Origin: Parapedobacter sp051400755
Lineage (GTDB): Bacteria; Bacteroidota; Bacteroidia; Sphingobacteriales; Sphingobacteriaceae
Direction of reading: 5' to 3'
Length of the DNA: 64,000 nucleotides
Assembly: GCF_051400755.1 (NCBI RefSeq)
Contig: NZ_JBLFFL010000001.1
Span: forward strand, 62,001-126,000
The notes beneath the pieces are model-generated. The model had not been told where the DNA came from, did not search any database, and saw only the letters and a program-made list of their open reading frames with translations. Within the stretch, counting starts at the first letter, position 1, and each line of letters starts with the position of its first letter. Made by a program: the position numbers and the translations under genes. Below, one piece after another: positions 15,995 to 24,498 of this stretch.

Positions 15995-16981
15995 TTATCC
16001 ACCGACCTCCCTCGGTCCCAGGGTGTTTATTGCGGAGACATACCCGTTGCTACCGATCCCGTGGTTGGTAAGGTGGGCTTGGATCTCCGCGGTGATCTCC
16101 GCAGCTTTTTCAGGGTTTTGCGCAAATGCGAACACGGACGGGCCCGATCCGGAGATGCCAAAGCTCATCGCACCGCACGCCATGGCCAATTGACGCATCT
16201 CATGAAATTCGGGGATGAGGATCGCACGCGTTGGTTCGATGAGCACATCGTGCATGCTTCGCCCGATCAGCTCATAGTCATTGGTGAAGAGTCCGGCTAC
16301 TAATCCGGCGATATTGCCCCATTGGGTGACGGCATCTTTGAGTGCCACCTTGGCCCGGATCATCTGGCGTGCGTCACGTGTGGGCACATCCACATGCGGA
16401 AACACCACCGAAGCATACAACGCCGGGGGCGCAGGCAGTGCCACGACATCCAGCGGGTGGTATCCCCGGATGAGCGTGATGCCGCCCAATAATGCGGGGG
16501 CGACATTGTCTGCGTGGCCATGGCCACAGGCTAATTCTTCGCCCTGCACGGCAAAGGGTAAGAGCTCCTGTCGGGAAAGCGGACTGCCCAGCAGGGCATT
16601 GATCGCGAACAACCCACCAACGGTGCTGGCCGCACTTGAGCCCAAGCCGCTACCGATGGGCATATGCTTATGCAATTCGATCTCCACGCCGATGTCGGCG
16701 CGACCGATATGCTCGAGGTAATTCAGCACGCTGGCGCTTACCGTATTCTTAGTCACCTCGCGGGGCAGTCGCCCATCATCGCCCGTGATGCTCGTCAAGT
16801 ACACGCCAGGCCGGTCCACCTTCCGGATGATGACTTCATCCCCCGGTTCGTCTAACGCGAAGCCCAAGATATCAAATCCGCAGATCATGTTGGCTACCGT
16901 AGCCGGTGCAAATACATGCACCATATCCCGTTCTGTGGGAGTTATGCTCGCTGCCGAAATTTCATGTTGTATTGTTTTCAT
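15995..16981 (-). CDS. thrB: Homoserine kinase
   Basis: A 328-residue GHMP-family kinase that phosphorylates homoserine. The N-terminal strand VHVFAPATVANMICGFDILGFAL is followed by the ATP-binding loop MPIGSGLGSSAAST at about residues 107-120. The C-terminal GHMP motif contains GISGSGPSVFAFA. The N-terminus is about 20 residues longer than in many homologues, and Met20 (16924) is an alternative start. It lies 64 bases downstream of thrA and 52 upstream of thrC. A perfect TACCTTTG on the opposite strand in the thrA-thrB gap is probably chance. Confidence 0.97.
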   Translation of the reverse strand: MKTIQHEISAASITPTERDMVHVFAPATVANMICGFDILGFALDEPGDEVIIRKVDRPGVYLTSITGDDGRLPREVTKNTVSASVLNYLEHIGRADIGVEIELHKHMPIGSGLGSSAASTVGGLFAINALLGSPLSRQELLPFAVQGEELACGHGHADNVAPALLGGITLIRGYHPLDVVALPAPPALYASVVFPHVDVPTRDARQMIRAKVALKDAVTQWGNIAGLVAGLFTNDYELIGRSMHDVLIEPTRAILIPEFHEMRQLAMACGAMSFGISGSGPSVFAFAQNPEKAAEITAEIQAHLTNHGIGSNGYVSAINTLGPREVGG

Positions 16982-17045
16982 CTATTTACGTTCATCTTTA
17001 ATCGCCAAGACGCATTGTTACCTTTGCCTAGTCTCGCACTCGGCA

Positions 17046-19493
17046 CTACGCGCCTACATTGACCAGGTCTGCAAATACACCAGCCGCGGTGACTTCCGCC
17101 CCTGCCCCGGGGCCTTTGACCACGAGTGGCCGATCCTTGTACCGTTCGGTGGTAAACGAAATAATGTTGTCGCTGCCCGACAATGTGAAAAAAGGATGGG
17201 TCTCATCTACCCATTCCAATGCGATGGAAACCTGTCCGGCCTCCAGTTTGCCGATGTAACGAAGTACCTTATTATTCTGCATGGCCTTCGTCTTCAACTC
17301 ATTGAAATAGGCATCGGCGGCTTTCAGCGCTCGGTAAAAATCGTCCACCGACGCGGCACGGAGGCAGGATTCAGGTAAAATAGCGCTCAGCTGTATATCT
17401 TCGGGTTCGAGCGCATAACCCGCATCCCTAGCCAATATCAGCATTTTGCGCATAAAATCCCTGCCGCTCAGGTCATCCCGCGGATCCGGCTCCGTGTACC
17501 CGAGCTGTTGAGCTGTCTTCACCACGTCATGGAAGGATGCTGTCCCGATAAAGTGGTTGAAGATATAGGAAATCGTACCGGAGAGAATGGCCTCGATACG
17601 GATGATCCGGTCGCCACTCATCATGAGGTCGCGAAGTACCCGGACAATGGGCAGCCCCGCCCCTACGTTGGTCTCATAATAGAAATCTACCCCATGTTTG
17701 CGGGCCGTGTTCTTTAGGGCCTTATACTGGCTGTACCTGCCGGAATTGGCGATCTTATTGCAGGTTACAATGGAGATGTTGGATTGGAATATCGCTTCGT
17801 AATAACCGATCGGTTGCTCACTTGCTGTATTGTCTATAAACACGCAGTTGGGCAGGTTCTTCGTTTTCATTTGGGCTACGAACGTTTCTAAATCCGCCTG
17901 CTCGCCGGATCGCTGTAGCTGCTCTTCCCATTCATCCAGGTTTATCCCGATATCGCTGAACAGCATCTTACGCGAATTGGTGATGCCCATCACCTTTATT
18001 TCAATGTCGTTATGATCCAGCAAAAATCCGTACTGATCCTGTATTTGCCTGAACAAGGTAGACCCAATATTACCTGTGCCGACGTTGAAGATGTGCAATG
18101 TTTTGTTCAGTTGTGCAAAAAAGGCATCGTGCACGGCATTCAGCGCCTTGGAAAGATCAGACTGCGCGATGATCACGGAAATGTTATATTCTGACGAGCC
18201 CTGGGCGATGGCGCGGACGTTGATGCCATTACGCCCGAGCGCCTGGAATAGCTTGCCGGACATGCCGGGTGTCTGTTTCATGTTTTCGCCCACGATGGCG
18301 ACTACCGCTAAGTCGTCCTCGATTTCGGGTGCCAGTAGTTTGTTGACCTGCAACTCCAATTCGAATTCGCTTTCGATCAAGGTTTTGGCGCGCCGCGCAT
18401 CAGACGGGGCAACGGCAAACGTAATGCTGTGCTCGGACGACGACTGGGTAATCAGCACGACATTGATCTGCTCACGGGCCAGCAGGGTAAACAGGCGTCC
18501 GCTGAAGCCCGCCTTACCCACCATGCCACTACCGACAAGGTTGATGACGCTGATGGCTGAAATGGAGGATATGCCCTTAATAGGCAGGGTGGCTTTTCCG
18601 CTTTCATATTGAATGGTCGTGCCCGCGAAACCGGGGTTGAATGTATTGCGGATAACAATCGGAATTTTTTTGAGAAAAGCGGGAATCATCGTGGGTGGAT
18701 AGATGACCTTAGCCCCGAAATAAGATAGCTCCATGGCCTCTGTGTAAGAAAGTACCGGCAGCGAGAACGCTTTTTTCACGATGCGCGGATCCGCGGTGAG
18801 CATACCGTCGACATCGGTCCAGATTTCGATCGCCTCCGCATCAAGTGCCGCCCCGATAATGGCTGCGGTGTAATCACTTCCGCCCCTACCCAGGGTGGTG
18901 ATCCTGCCCTCGTCGTTAGCCGCGATGAATCCGGTAACGAACAACAGCTTATCCGGATTTCCGGCCACAAATGCCCGGATAAGCTGCTCAGATAGGATTT
19001 GATGTACATGGGCGCTTCCGAAATGGCTATCCGTTTGGATGAGCCGTGTGGCATCTACGAATAACGCTTGAGGGAAATATTGCTCGGCGATTTTACTGAC
19101 CACAAATGTTGAACACTTTTCGCCATAACTCAGTATCAGATCTTTGCTTTGCAGGCTCAGTTCGCGTAGGTTGAAGATGCCTTGCAACAGATCTTCCAAT
19201 TCATTGAAATAAATTTTGAGCTTCGTGAACACCGGGTTTTGGTATTTCACCGCGATCAATTGCTTGACCACCGTAAAATGGCGAGCTTCCATCTCCTGCA
19301 ATCCCTCGATGAAGGGCTGCCCGTCTGCCGCTTCCTTCGCAAGCCGCGCCAATAGGTTAGTGATGCCGCCCATTGCCGAAAGGACCACCAATGGATCTTC
19401 GCCTGATTCGGACGATTTACGGATGATTTCGAGCACCATGCGGATGCTATCAACGGTACCTACGGATGTACCGCCAAATTTGAGTATCTTCAT
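17046..19493 (-). CDS. thrA: Bifunctional aspartokinase / homoserine dehydrogenase
   Basis: An 815-residue fusion. The aspartokinase part starts KFGGTSVG (residues 5-12) and runs through GRGGSDYTAAIIGAAL and EIWTDVDGMLTADPR. Two ACT-type regulatory segments follow (about 310-450; SGMVGKAGFSGRLF and NMKQTPGMSGKLF), where threonine would bind. Homoserine dehydrogenase begins at about residue 465 with FNVGTGNIGSTLF (NAD(P) binding) and includes the ILSGTISYIFN and GYTEPDPRDDLSG motifs. It catalyses the first and third steps of threonine synthesis. A threonine-rich leader peptide and terminator precede it (19551-19735), indicating control by attenuation on top of likely feedback inhibition. Confidence 0.97.
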   Translation of the reverse strand: MKILKFGGTSVGTVDSIRMVLEIIRKSSESGEDPLVVLSAMGGITNLLARLAKEAADGQPFIEGLQEMEARHFTVVKQLIAVKYQNPVFTKLKIYFNELEDLLQGIFNLRELSLQSKDLILSYGEKCSTFVVSKIAEQYFPQALFVDATRLIQTDSHFGSAHVHQILSEQLIRAFVAGNPDKLLFVTGFIAANDEGRITTLGRGGSDYTAAIIGAALDAEAIEIWTDVDGMLTADPRIVKKAFSLPVLSYTEAMELSYFGAKVIYPPTMIPAFLKKIPIVIRNTFNPGFAGTTIQYESGKATLPIKGISSISAISVINLVGSGMVGKAGFSGRLFTLLAREQINVVLITQSSSEHSITFAVAPSDARRAKTLIESEFELELQVNKLLAPEIEDDLAVVAIVGENMKQTPGMSGKLFQALGRNGINVRAIAQGSSEYNISVIIAQSDLSKALNAVHDAFFAQLNKTLHIFNVGTGNIGSTLFRQIQDQYGFLLDHNDIEIKVMGITNSRKMLFSDIGINLDEWEEQLQRSGEQADLETFVAQMKTKNLPNCVFIDNTASEQPIGYYEAIFQSNISIVTCNKIANSGRYSQYKALKNTARKHGVDFYYETNVGAGLPIVRVLRDLMMSGDRIIRIEAILSGTISYIFNHFIGTASFHDVVKTAQQLGYTEPDPRDDLSGRDFMRKMLILARDAGYALEPEDIQLSAILPESCLRAASVDDFYRALKAADAYFNELKTKAMQNNKVLRYIGKLEAGQVSIALEWVDETHPFFTLSGSDNIISFTTERYKDRPLVVKGPGAGAEVTAAGVFADLVNVGA

Positions 19494-19550
19494 TTTTTTG
19501 TAGCTGACTACCCCTGTTTTATATCACCGCCAACATCACGTCAAACGTCA

Positions 19551-19622
19551 TTAAACCAAAAACGCCTCCCCGTATTCGAGGAAGGCGCTTCGTGGATTTA
19601 TCGTTTGATTACCACATATCAT
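19551..19622 (-). CDS. Possible second leader ORF running through the terminator
   Basis: An ATG at 19622 overlaps the leader-peptide stop (TGATG) and sits two bases after AGGAGG. The 23-codon frame reads through the whole terminator hairpin and stops with TAA at 19551-19553, just past the T-run. The encoded sequence has no special composition. It may be chance; if translated, ribosomes would open the terminator. It is reported because of the overlap and the strong ribosome-binding sequence. Confidence 0.25.
   Translation of the reverse strand: MICGNQTINPRSAFLEYGEAFLV
19556..19588 (-). terminator. Attenuator terminator of the thr operon
   Basis: On the minus strand the hairpin has arms CGCCT(T)CCTCG and CGGGGAGGCG, one bulged T, loop AATA, and is followed by five T residues. 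It lies 34 bases after the leader-peptide stop and about 63 bases before the thrA ATG, as expected of an attenuator. A GTGG/CCAC pair (about 19592-19615) and a complementarity between GTGGTA and the leader codons ACT-ACC-AC provide possible alternative pairings. Confidence 0.85.
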
Positions 19623-19630
19623 CACCTCCT
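19621..19630 (-). promoter_or_regulatory. Perfect 10-base Shine-Dalgarno sequence at the leader-peptide stop
   Basis: AGGAGGTGAT, formed by the last Arg codons and stop of the leader, is exactly complementary to the 3' end of 16S rRNA (ATCACCTCCT). Most genes in this window have no such sequence. It could hold a terminating ribosome in place or start translation at the ATG at 19622 or at a Met-Trp-stop minigene at 19609-19617, to which the spacing is 7 bases. Confidence 0.55.
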
Positions 19631-19684
19631 CCGAGCGGTATTCCCGGTGGTAGTGGATGTCGTAATCGTTGTGTGTAATTTCAC
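19622..19684 (-). CDS. thrL: Threonine operon leader peptide (20 residues)
   Basis: The start codon is GTG at 19684, with an in-frame TAG five codons upstream and an A-rich stretch before it. Of the 20 residues, 8 are Thr and one is Ile, with the core TTITTSTTTGN at residues 5-15; the peptide ends in three Arg codons and TGA. The core closely matches the E. coli thr leader core. Start, stop, downstream terminator and thrA follow in the order expected for ribosome-mediated attenuation: stalling at Thr codons when charged tRNA-Thr is scarce should prevent the terminator from forming. Too short for routine gene finders. The symbol is by functional analogy. Confidence 0.85.
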   Translation of the reverse strand: MKLHTTITTSTTTGNTARRR

Positions 19685-19704
19685 GGTTTTTTCAATCTAT
19701 GCGA

Positions 19705-19735
19705 CAAAGGAAAATCTTTATTTTGAGTTTAGCAA
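19705..19735 (-). promoter_or_regulatory. Promoter of the thr operon
   Basis: On the minus strand TTCCTTTG (19705-19712) lies 20 bases after TTG (19733-19735). The predicted start is near 19699, 15 bases before the leader-peptide GTG. Confidence 0.7.
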
Positions 19736-19810
19736 GAAAAAAGTTGTTTTTTTAACAAAACCGTATTTTTTAAAAAAATTAAAACAAAATATAATTATGT
19801 CAATTTTTGC

Positions 19811-19841
19811 TTGCATTGTCAAATTTTTTAATATAGATTTG
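19811..19841 (+). promoter_or_regulatory. Promoter of the NlpC/P60 gene
   Basis: TTG (19811-19813), 20 bases, then TAGATTTG (19834-19841). The predicted start near 19847 gives a leader of about 70 bases. Confidence 0.72.
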
Positions 19842-19915
19842 CGAACCAACGGCAGGGAGGTAACGAATCTCCGATAGACAATCAACGTCAGCATGTTTTA
19901 TAAAATGACCGTTTA

Positions 19916-20509
19916 ATGAAGAGAAAAACATTAATAGCATCGATGCTACTAGCTTGCCTATTCACCGTATCGCAAGCGCAGACAACAACCGATCAGCCGA
20001 CCGTAAACCCATCTGACCCCGATAATTTAGCAAAAGATTACTTCTCCCAAATCATGGGTGTGGCTGCAACGGCAACCACCAATACCAAATTATATCAGTT
20101 TATCTACGAATGGATAGGCACGCCATACCGCCTCGGAGGTAAGACAAAAAATGGCGTGGACTGCTCCAAGTTTGCCTATGAACTTTATGAAAAGGTGTTC
20201 AACACCACATTGGGTCACAATAGCCGTAACATCTATACGCAGGTAGATCCGATCCGTAAAGACGAACTCAAGCCCGGTGATCTGGTTTTTTTCAAAATAC
20301 GGAGCCGCAGCATTACGCACGTAGGGGTTTACATCGGTGATGACAAGTTTGCTCATGCGTCATCGAGCCGAGGGGTCATGATCAGCGACCTGAATGAAGC
20401 CTATTGGAAGCGCTATTATTACAATGGAGGCCGCATGCTGACCGCTACGCTGCGTACGTTGGAGAATCCCGGCGTCAATGTAAGTGATCAGCAGCTGTCT
20501 GTAAATTAA
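19916..20509 (+). CDS. Secreted NlpC/P60 (C40) peptidoglycan endopeptidase
   Basis: A 197-residue protein with a signal peptide (residues 1-21, ending SQAQ) and one NlpC/P60 domain at about 57-175. Catalytic residues are visible: Cys83 in NGVDCSKFAYEL, His135 in THVGVYIG and His147 in FAHASS, with GTPYRLGG before the Cys. These enzymes cut the gamma-D-Glu-diaminopimelate bond in wall peptides. No extra wall-binding domain is present. It has its own promoter and is followed by a terminator. Confidence 0.93.
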   Translation: MKRKTLIASMLLACLFTVSQAQTTTDQPTVNPSDPDNLAKDYFSQIMGVAATATTNTKLYQFIYEWIGTPYRLGGKTKNGVDCSKFAYELYEKVFNTTLGHNSRNIYTQVDPIRKDELKPGDLVFFKIRSRSITHVGVYIGDDKFAHASSSRGVMISDLNEAYWKRYYYNGGRMLTATLRTLENPGVNVSDQQLSVN

Positions 20510-20541
20510 CCCACGCATCACATACCGTACTGATATGCTTT

Positions 20542-20573
20542 AATCCGCCCAACCTGATGTGCGGATTTTTTTC
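20542..20573 (+). terminator. Terminator after the NlpC/P60 gene
   Basis: Stem AATCCGC (20542-20548) pairs with GCGGATT (20561-20567) and is followed by a run of T. Confidence 0.88.
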
Positions 20574-20609
20574 TTATTTTTACCAGACCATTTTCACTGC
20601 AAAGCTAGT

Positions 20610-21122
20610 ATGTCCACGAAAAAAGTTTTAATCCTTGACCAGGAGCAGATAAAAAAGAAGACGATCCGTATTGCCTATCAGCTACTTGAGGATAATTTTG
20701 AAGAAAAATCGCTTGTATTGGTAGGTATAGCCGACCGTGGGTATGTATTTGCTCAGCGATTAAAAATCGTGCTCGAAGAAATTTCATCGCTTGACATCCA
20801 ACTCATCAAAGTATCGTTGGATAAAACCAGCAGCACATTGGATGCACAAACCGATATACCGATCGAACAGGCAAAAAATAAGGTGGTCATCTTAGTGGAT
20901 GATGTGTTGAATAGCGGACGCACACTGGCTTATGGAATGGGCGTGTTTTTTAATGTACCCCTTAAAAAGATGCGTACGGCAGTGCTAATAGACCGCAGCC
21001 ACCATAAGTATCCGATCTTTAGCGACTTCTCGGGCTTGAAATTGTCTACCATTCTCAAGGAACATGTGGCTGTCAATCTTCATGAGTGTGACGGCGGTGA
21101 GGACGCCGCCTGGCTGCAATAG
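20610..21122 (+). CDS. Phosphoribosyltransferase (PyrR-like)
   Basis: A 170-residue type I phosphoribosyltransferase. The PRPP loop is VVILVDDVLNSGRTLAYG (about residues 91-108), the flexible-loop region lies around residues 65-85, and LVGIADRGYVFAQ is the N-terminal loop. Size and overall layout resemble PyrR, the uracil phosphoribosyltransferase/RNA-binding attenuator protein, but a regulatory role cannot be read from sequence and no pyr genes are nearby. The ATG at 20610 is preferred; the frame extends to 20559 through the upstream terminator. Confidence 0.83.
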   Translation: MSTKKVLILDQEQIKKKTIRIAYQLLEDNFEEKSLVLVGIADRGYVFAQRLKIVLEEISSLDIQLIKVSLDKTSSTLDAQTDIPIEQAKNKVVILVDDVLNSGRTLAYGMGVFFNVPLKKMRTAVLIDRSHHKYPIFSDFSGLKLSTILKEHVAVNLHECDGGEDAAWLQ

Positions 21123-21135
21123 GTCCTTAAATCCG

Positions 21136-22587
21136 CTAATCAACGTTTATCTTCAATGTCATACCGGGTTTGATCGTGCTGCCTTTCAACCCGTTTTCAG
21201 CCTTGATGGCGGAGATGTTTGCGCCGCGATGGCGATTCGCGATACTCGACAAGGTATCTCCGCGCTTGACCCGATAGCTGATATAGGAGCCGGATGCCGC
21301 ACGGGCAGCTTCATCCGAACTGCCTTCATCCGAAGCGCCGACACTCAGGCGTTGACCGGGGACGATGACGTTTTGCTTGATGTTGTTCCACGCACGCAAA
21401 TCCTGTACCGTGACACGGTAGCGCTGTGCGATTTCACCCAATGTCTCCCCGCGGAGCACTCGGTGGATAGCAGTAGCGGTACGGGCTGCAGGGCCTGTTA
21501 CGGCTGATGCATGCTGCACCACAGGCACCTCATTGGTACTATTCAAGACGGTATATAACGCCGAATATGCTTCAGGACGGACTTCTGGCAGGATCAGTCT
21601 TTTTGGAGACGTGGGATCGCCGTTCACTACGCCTCGCTTGTAAGCCGGATTCAACGCACTGACTACATCCTCGTCAATGCCAAGCGCTCTGGCCACATGG
21701 CTGAACGGCACAAACTTTTGCACCCAAACGGTCTCGGTATTTAACAGCAATTCGGTATCTGCCGGTACGATGCCGTGCTCTTCGTGATACCCCAACATAT
21801 ACGTGATCGCAATAAATGCAGGCACGTAATGGCGTGTTTCACGCGGCAGATAATTGCTGATGGCCCAATAGTCCGGATTGCGCAATCCCGACCGTTGAAT
21901 TGCGCGCAATACATTGCCTTTGCCGCAATTATAGGACGCGATGGCCAGCAACCAATCGCCGAATTCGTTATAAGCATCTAATAGGTAGGATGCTGCGGCG
22001 TAGCTGGAGGCAACGGGATCCTTCCGCTCGTCGACATAGCTATCCATTGCTAAATCGTATGCGCTAGCGGTGGCGAACATGAATTGCCATGGACCGGTTG
22101 CCCCTACCCGGGATTTCGCATGTGGATTCAATGCGGATTCGACGATTGACAAATATTTGATCTCATCCGGAATGCCGGTTTTGGCAAACACGCGCTCATA
22201 AATTGGAAAATAATAGCGCGCCAACCCCATCATACTGGAAAGGTGCATCCGATAACCTGCTGTACTGTACCGGTCGATATACGATTGCACCTGTGAATTG
22301 TAGGTGAGCGGAACCGTTTTTTGCAAATAGGCCAAACGACCCTGGATAGTAGCCGTTGCATATTCAAAAATCGGGGGGGCATGGAGCACCGCCTTAAGGT
22401 GCGCGAAATTTGCGCTATCTGCGGTCAGATTATGCTGCAGATCTAACTGCTTTACCGCCCTTTTGGCGAGCGTGTCGACTTTGGTGGTCGTATCGGATAG
22501 CGAATCTAGGAATGTGGCTTTTGAAAATGCCGGGTATGTACACAATAAGCTACTTACAGCTATTGCCGAAATACTTTTTAATTTCAT
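21136..22587 (-). CDS. MltD-like lytic transglycosylase with two LysM domains
   Basis: A 483-residue periplasmic enzyme with a signal peptide (about residues 1-22). The SLT domain covers about 125-270: YLSIVESALNPHAKSRVGATGPWQFM, with catalytic Glu150, followed by DWLLAIASYNCGKGNV. Two LysM wall-binding modules lie at about 372-415 (HRVLRGETLGEIAQRYRV) and 437-481 (YRVKRGDTLSSIANRH). It cleaves glycan strands of peptidoglycan to anhydromuropeptides. It converges on the phosphoribosyltransferase gene. Confidence 0.95.
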   Translation of the reverse strand: MKLKSISAIAVSSLLCTYPAFSKATFLDSLSDTTTKVDTLAKRAVKQLDLQHNLTADSANFAHLKAVLHAPPIFEYATATIQGRLAYLQKTVPLTYNSQVQSYIDRYSTAGYRMHLSSMMGLARYYFPIYERVFAKTGIPDEIKYLSIVESALNPHAKSRVGATGPWQFMFATASAYDLAMDSYVDERKDPVASSYAAASYLLDAYNEFGDWLLAIASYNCGKGNVLRAIQRSGLRNPDYWAISNYLPRETRHYVPAFIAITYMLGYHEEHGIVPADTELLLNTETVWVQKFVPFSHVARALGIDEDVVSALNPAYKRGVVNGDPTSPKRLILPEVRPEAYSALYTVLNSTNEVPVVQHASAVTGPAARTATAIHRVLRGETLGEIAQRYRVTVQDLRAWNNIKQNVIVPGQRLSVGASDEGSSDEAARAASGSYISYRVKRGDTLSSIANRHRGANISAIKAENGLKGSTIKPGMTLKINVD

Positions 22588-22762
22588 CTTCTAGTCAGCT
22601 AGGTGCATTGCCATAAAGTCCCTTCAAGGCTGCTTCTATAGCCTGTCGGTTTAACGATTAACGATCATTGGTTAAGTAATTCTACAGTGAAAAACGCACG
22701 CATGGATGGTTTTATTGTGCGATGCAGAATAATATAGATGACGCTATATCTATTTGGGCCCT

Positions 22763-22809
22763 AAAATAAAAAGACCCTATGCCAAATCAATGTTATTTAG
22801 CATAAAGTC
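22763..22809 (-). terminator. Terminator after tatA
   Basis: On the minus strand GACTTTATGC and GCATAGGGTC pair over ten positions (three G-T pairs) around a 17-base loop, followed by TTTTTATTTT. Confidence 0.75.
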
Positions 22810-22834
22810 CCGTCCGTTATTTTGGGTATAAATT

Positions 22835-23029
22835 TTATTGCTTATTCTCTTCAAGCTCCTCCTTGGGATTGGGAGTTTCTTTTTGACCTTCTTTGAATTC
22901 GCGGATACCGCGTCCCATACCCCTCATCAGCTCGGGAATCTTCCGTCCTCCAAACAACAAAAGAAGTGCCAGCACAATCAATATAATCTCCTGCGCACCA
23001 AGAAATAACAACACTGAATCTAATAACAT
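22835..23029 (-). CDS. tatA: Sec-independent protein translocase TatA/E
   Basis: A 64-residue protein with the TatA layout: short N-terminus, one membrane helix at about residues 11-26 (QEIILIVLALLLLFGG), the FGGRKIPEL hinge, an amphipathic helix (MRGMGRGIREFKEG) and an acidic tail. It forms the pore for folded, cofactor-bearing proteins in the inner membrane. No tatC is in the window. It has its own promoter and terminator. Confidence 0.93.
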   Translation of the reverse strand: MLLDSVLLFLGAQEIILIVLALLLLFGGRKIPELMRGMGRGIREFKEGQKETPNPKEELEENKQ

Positions 23030-23080
23030 AATCGTTGTTTTTAAGTTATCACCCCACTCCTTAAACTAAAGTGGATTTTA

Positions 23081-23112
23081 CAAATATACGGAGAATATTT
23101 TATTCACTACAA
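23081..23112 (-). promoter_or_regulatory. Promoter of tatA
   Basis: On the minus strand TATATTTG (23081-23088) lies 21 bases after TTG (23110-23112). The predicted leader is about 45 bases. Confidence 0.65.
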
Positions 23113-23122
23113 ATAATACCAC

Positions 23123-24409
23123 CTATTTCGCCAACCACGGTTCGGGATTGATCGGTGCAGCACCCTCCCAAAGCTCAAAATGCACCTCGGATGTCCCATC
23201 ACTGGGGTCAACCAATGCCGTTCCAAGGGTTTGCCCCCGTTGGATCGCTTGTCCGCGTTTCACCGATAAACCGCTCAGATTCTGATATACCGAAAAATAC
23301 TTGCCATGCTGGATCAAGACAAAATAGACACCTGTCATGCTCCCTACCGTGTGCACGGTGCCATCAAAGATGGCCTGCACCGGAGCATTGTTATTTGTCC
23401 GGATTTTGATCCCTGTGCTGTTCACCGTGACACCACGCGCCACGGTATGCCTCCCGAACCGCTCGGTAATGATTCCCTGCTGCACCGGCCACGGCAACCG
23501 ACCGCGATTGCCCGCGAAATCGGCGGATAGCTTGGCCGCCGCCGGGGTGTTCGCCAGCACCTCCGTATCACTCTTACGGACCGCCGGGTTCTCGGCCTCA
23601 ACCTCTTTTACCGTTTTTCCGGTCCGCTCGGCTTCCACAGCCAGTGCGGCGAGGCGTGCTTCTTCTTCCAACCTGCGCTGTTCTTCGATCTCGCGCTGAA
23701 TGGCCGTCCGTATCGCCCTTGCCAGCCGCTCATCCTCTTGCTGTTTTTTTTGCAGCTCCTGCTTAAATTGCGTTTCCTGCTGGGTGAGTGCGCGCAGCAC
23801 CTTGGATTCCGCACCCTGTTCTTGGGCGATGACTTTTCGCTCTCCCTGCTGCTCGCCGAGCAAGGCTGCCTGTTCTTTCTTGCTGGCTTCCAGTTGTGCC
23901 ACTTTTAACGCGATGGCCTTTTGTGTGTCTTCGATTTCCTTTGCCCGCTCCTTGCGCGATTCGTTGAACTGCTGCAAGTACTTTACCCTTTTGAACGCTT
24001 GGTTAAAATCCTTGGAAGCAAATATAAACATCATTTTATTGTGGGCATTCCGATTGCGGAAAGCGAACAACACCATGCTTTCGTAGTCTTTACGCAACTT
24101 GGTTAATTGGTCACGCAGGTTTTGGATGGTTTTATTATGGGATGCGATTTGATTACTGATCAGTTTGATCTCGCTGCTAATGGTACTGATCTTCTGCTCA
24201 CGGAGGCGCAGTTGGGCGTTGAGCGCATTCACCTGTTTAAGCGATAGTGTTCGATCACTCGACGTACTCTTGAGGCTCTGATTGAGTTGTTCAATCTCGC
24301 GGTTCAGGCGTTCGCGCTGCTTCTTTAACTCGGCACTGCTCTGCGCATGGCAGATAGCCGACGCCAAAAAGAATACAACTACACTTAAAATTCCCCTGAT
24401 AACATTCAT
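23123..24409 (-). CDS. EnvC-like murein hydrolase activator (degenerate LytM/M23 domain)
   Basis: A 428-residue periplasmic protein: signal peptide (ending CHAQ), a long coiled coil rich in Glu, Lys and Gln (about 25-270), then a LytM/M23 domain (about 310-425; LPWPVQQGIITERFGRH). The usual zinc ligands are incomplete: the H...D motif after the GRH segment has no Asp in place, and the final HxH is reduced to VHFEL. This fits EnvC/NlpD-type proteins, which activate amidases during cell division rather than cutting the wall. The ATG at 24409 follows a TTG. The gene probably belongs with the DUF4292 and TPR genes upstream. Confidence 0.9.
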   Translation of the reverse strand: MNVIRGILSVVVFFLASAICHAQSSAELKKQRERLNREIEQLNQSLKSTSSDRTLSLKQVNALNAQLRLREQKISTISSEIKLISNQIASHNKTIQNLRDQLTKLRKDYESMVLFAFRNRNAHNKMMFIFASKDFNQAFKRVKYLQQFNESRKERAKEIEDTQKAIALKVAQLEASKKEQAALLGEQQGERKVIAQEQGAESKVLRALTQQETQFKQELQKKQQEDERLARAIRTAIQREIEEQRRLEEEARLAALAVEAERTGKTVKEVEAENPAVRKSDTEVLANTPAAAKLSADFAGNRGRLPWPVQQGIITERFGRHTVARGVTVNSTGIKIRTNNNAPVQAIFDGTVHTVGSMTGVYFVLIQHGKYFSVYQNLSGLSVKRGQAIQRGQTLGTALVDPSDGTSEVHFELWEGAAPINPEPWLAK

Positions 24410-24498
24410 CAATTGCTACTTTGTCGATCTCCTCTACTTAATCCGTTATTGTTTGCGAAAGTAATAAAAGTACCTCGATAATCATACATCGTTTTGCA

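Noticed and set aside
17019..17026. Perfect TACCTTTG on the plus strand between thrB and thrA
   Set aside because: It points against the operon, has no TTG 20 bases upstream and no plus-strand gene downstream. Possible antisense start, but chance is likelier.
19605..19877. 90-codon plus-strand frame with a hydrophobic start
   Set aside because: It is the antisense of the thr leader peptide and promoter; its Val/Ile-rich start is simply the complement of the Thr codons, and it has no promoter.
22605..22815. CATAAAGTCCC occurring twice in the gap between the transglycosylase gene and tatA
   Set aside because: One copy is an arm of the tatA terminator; only about ten bases are shared, too little for a repeat element.
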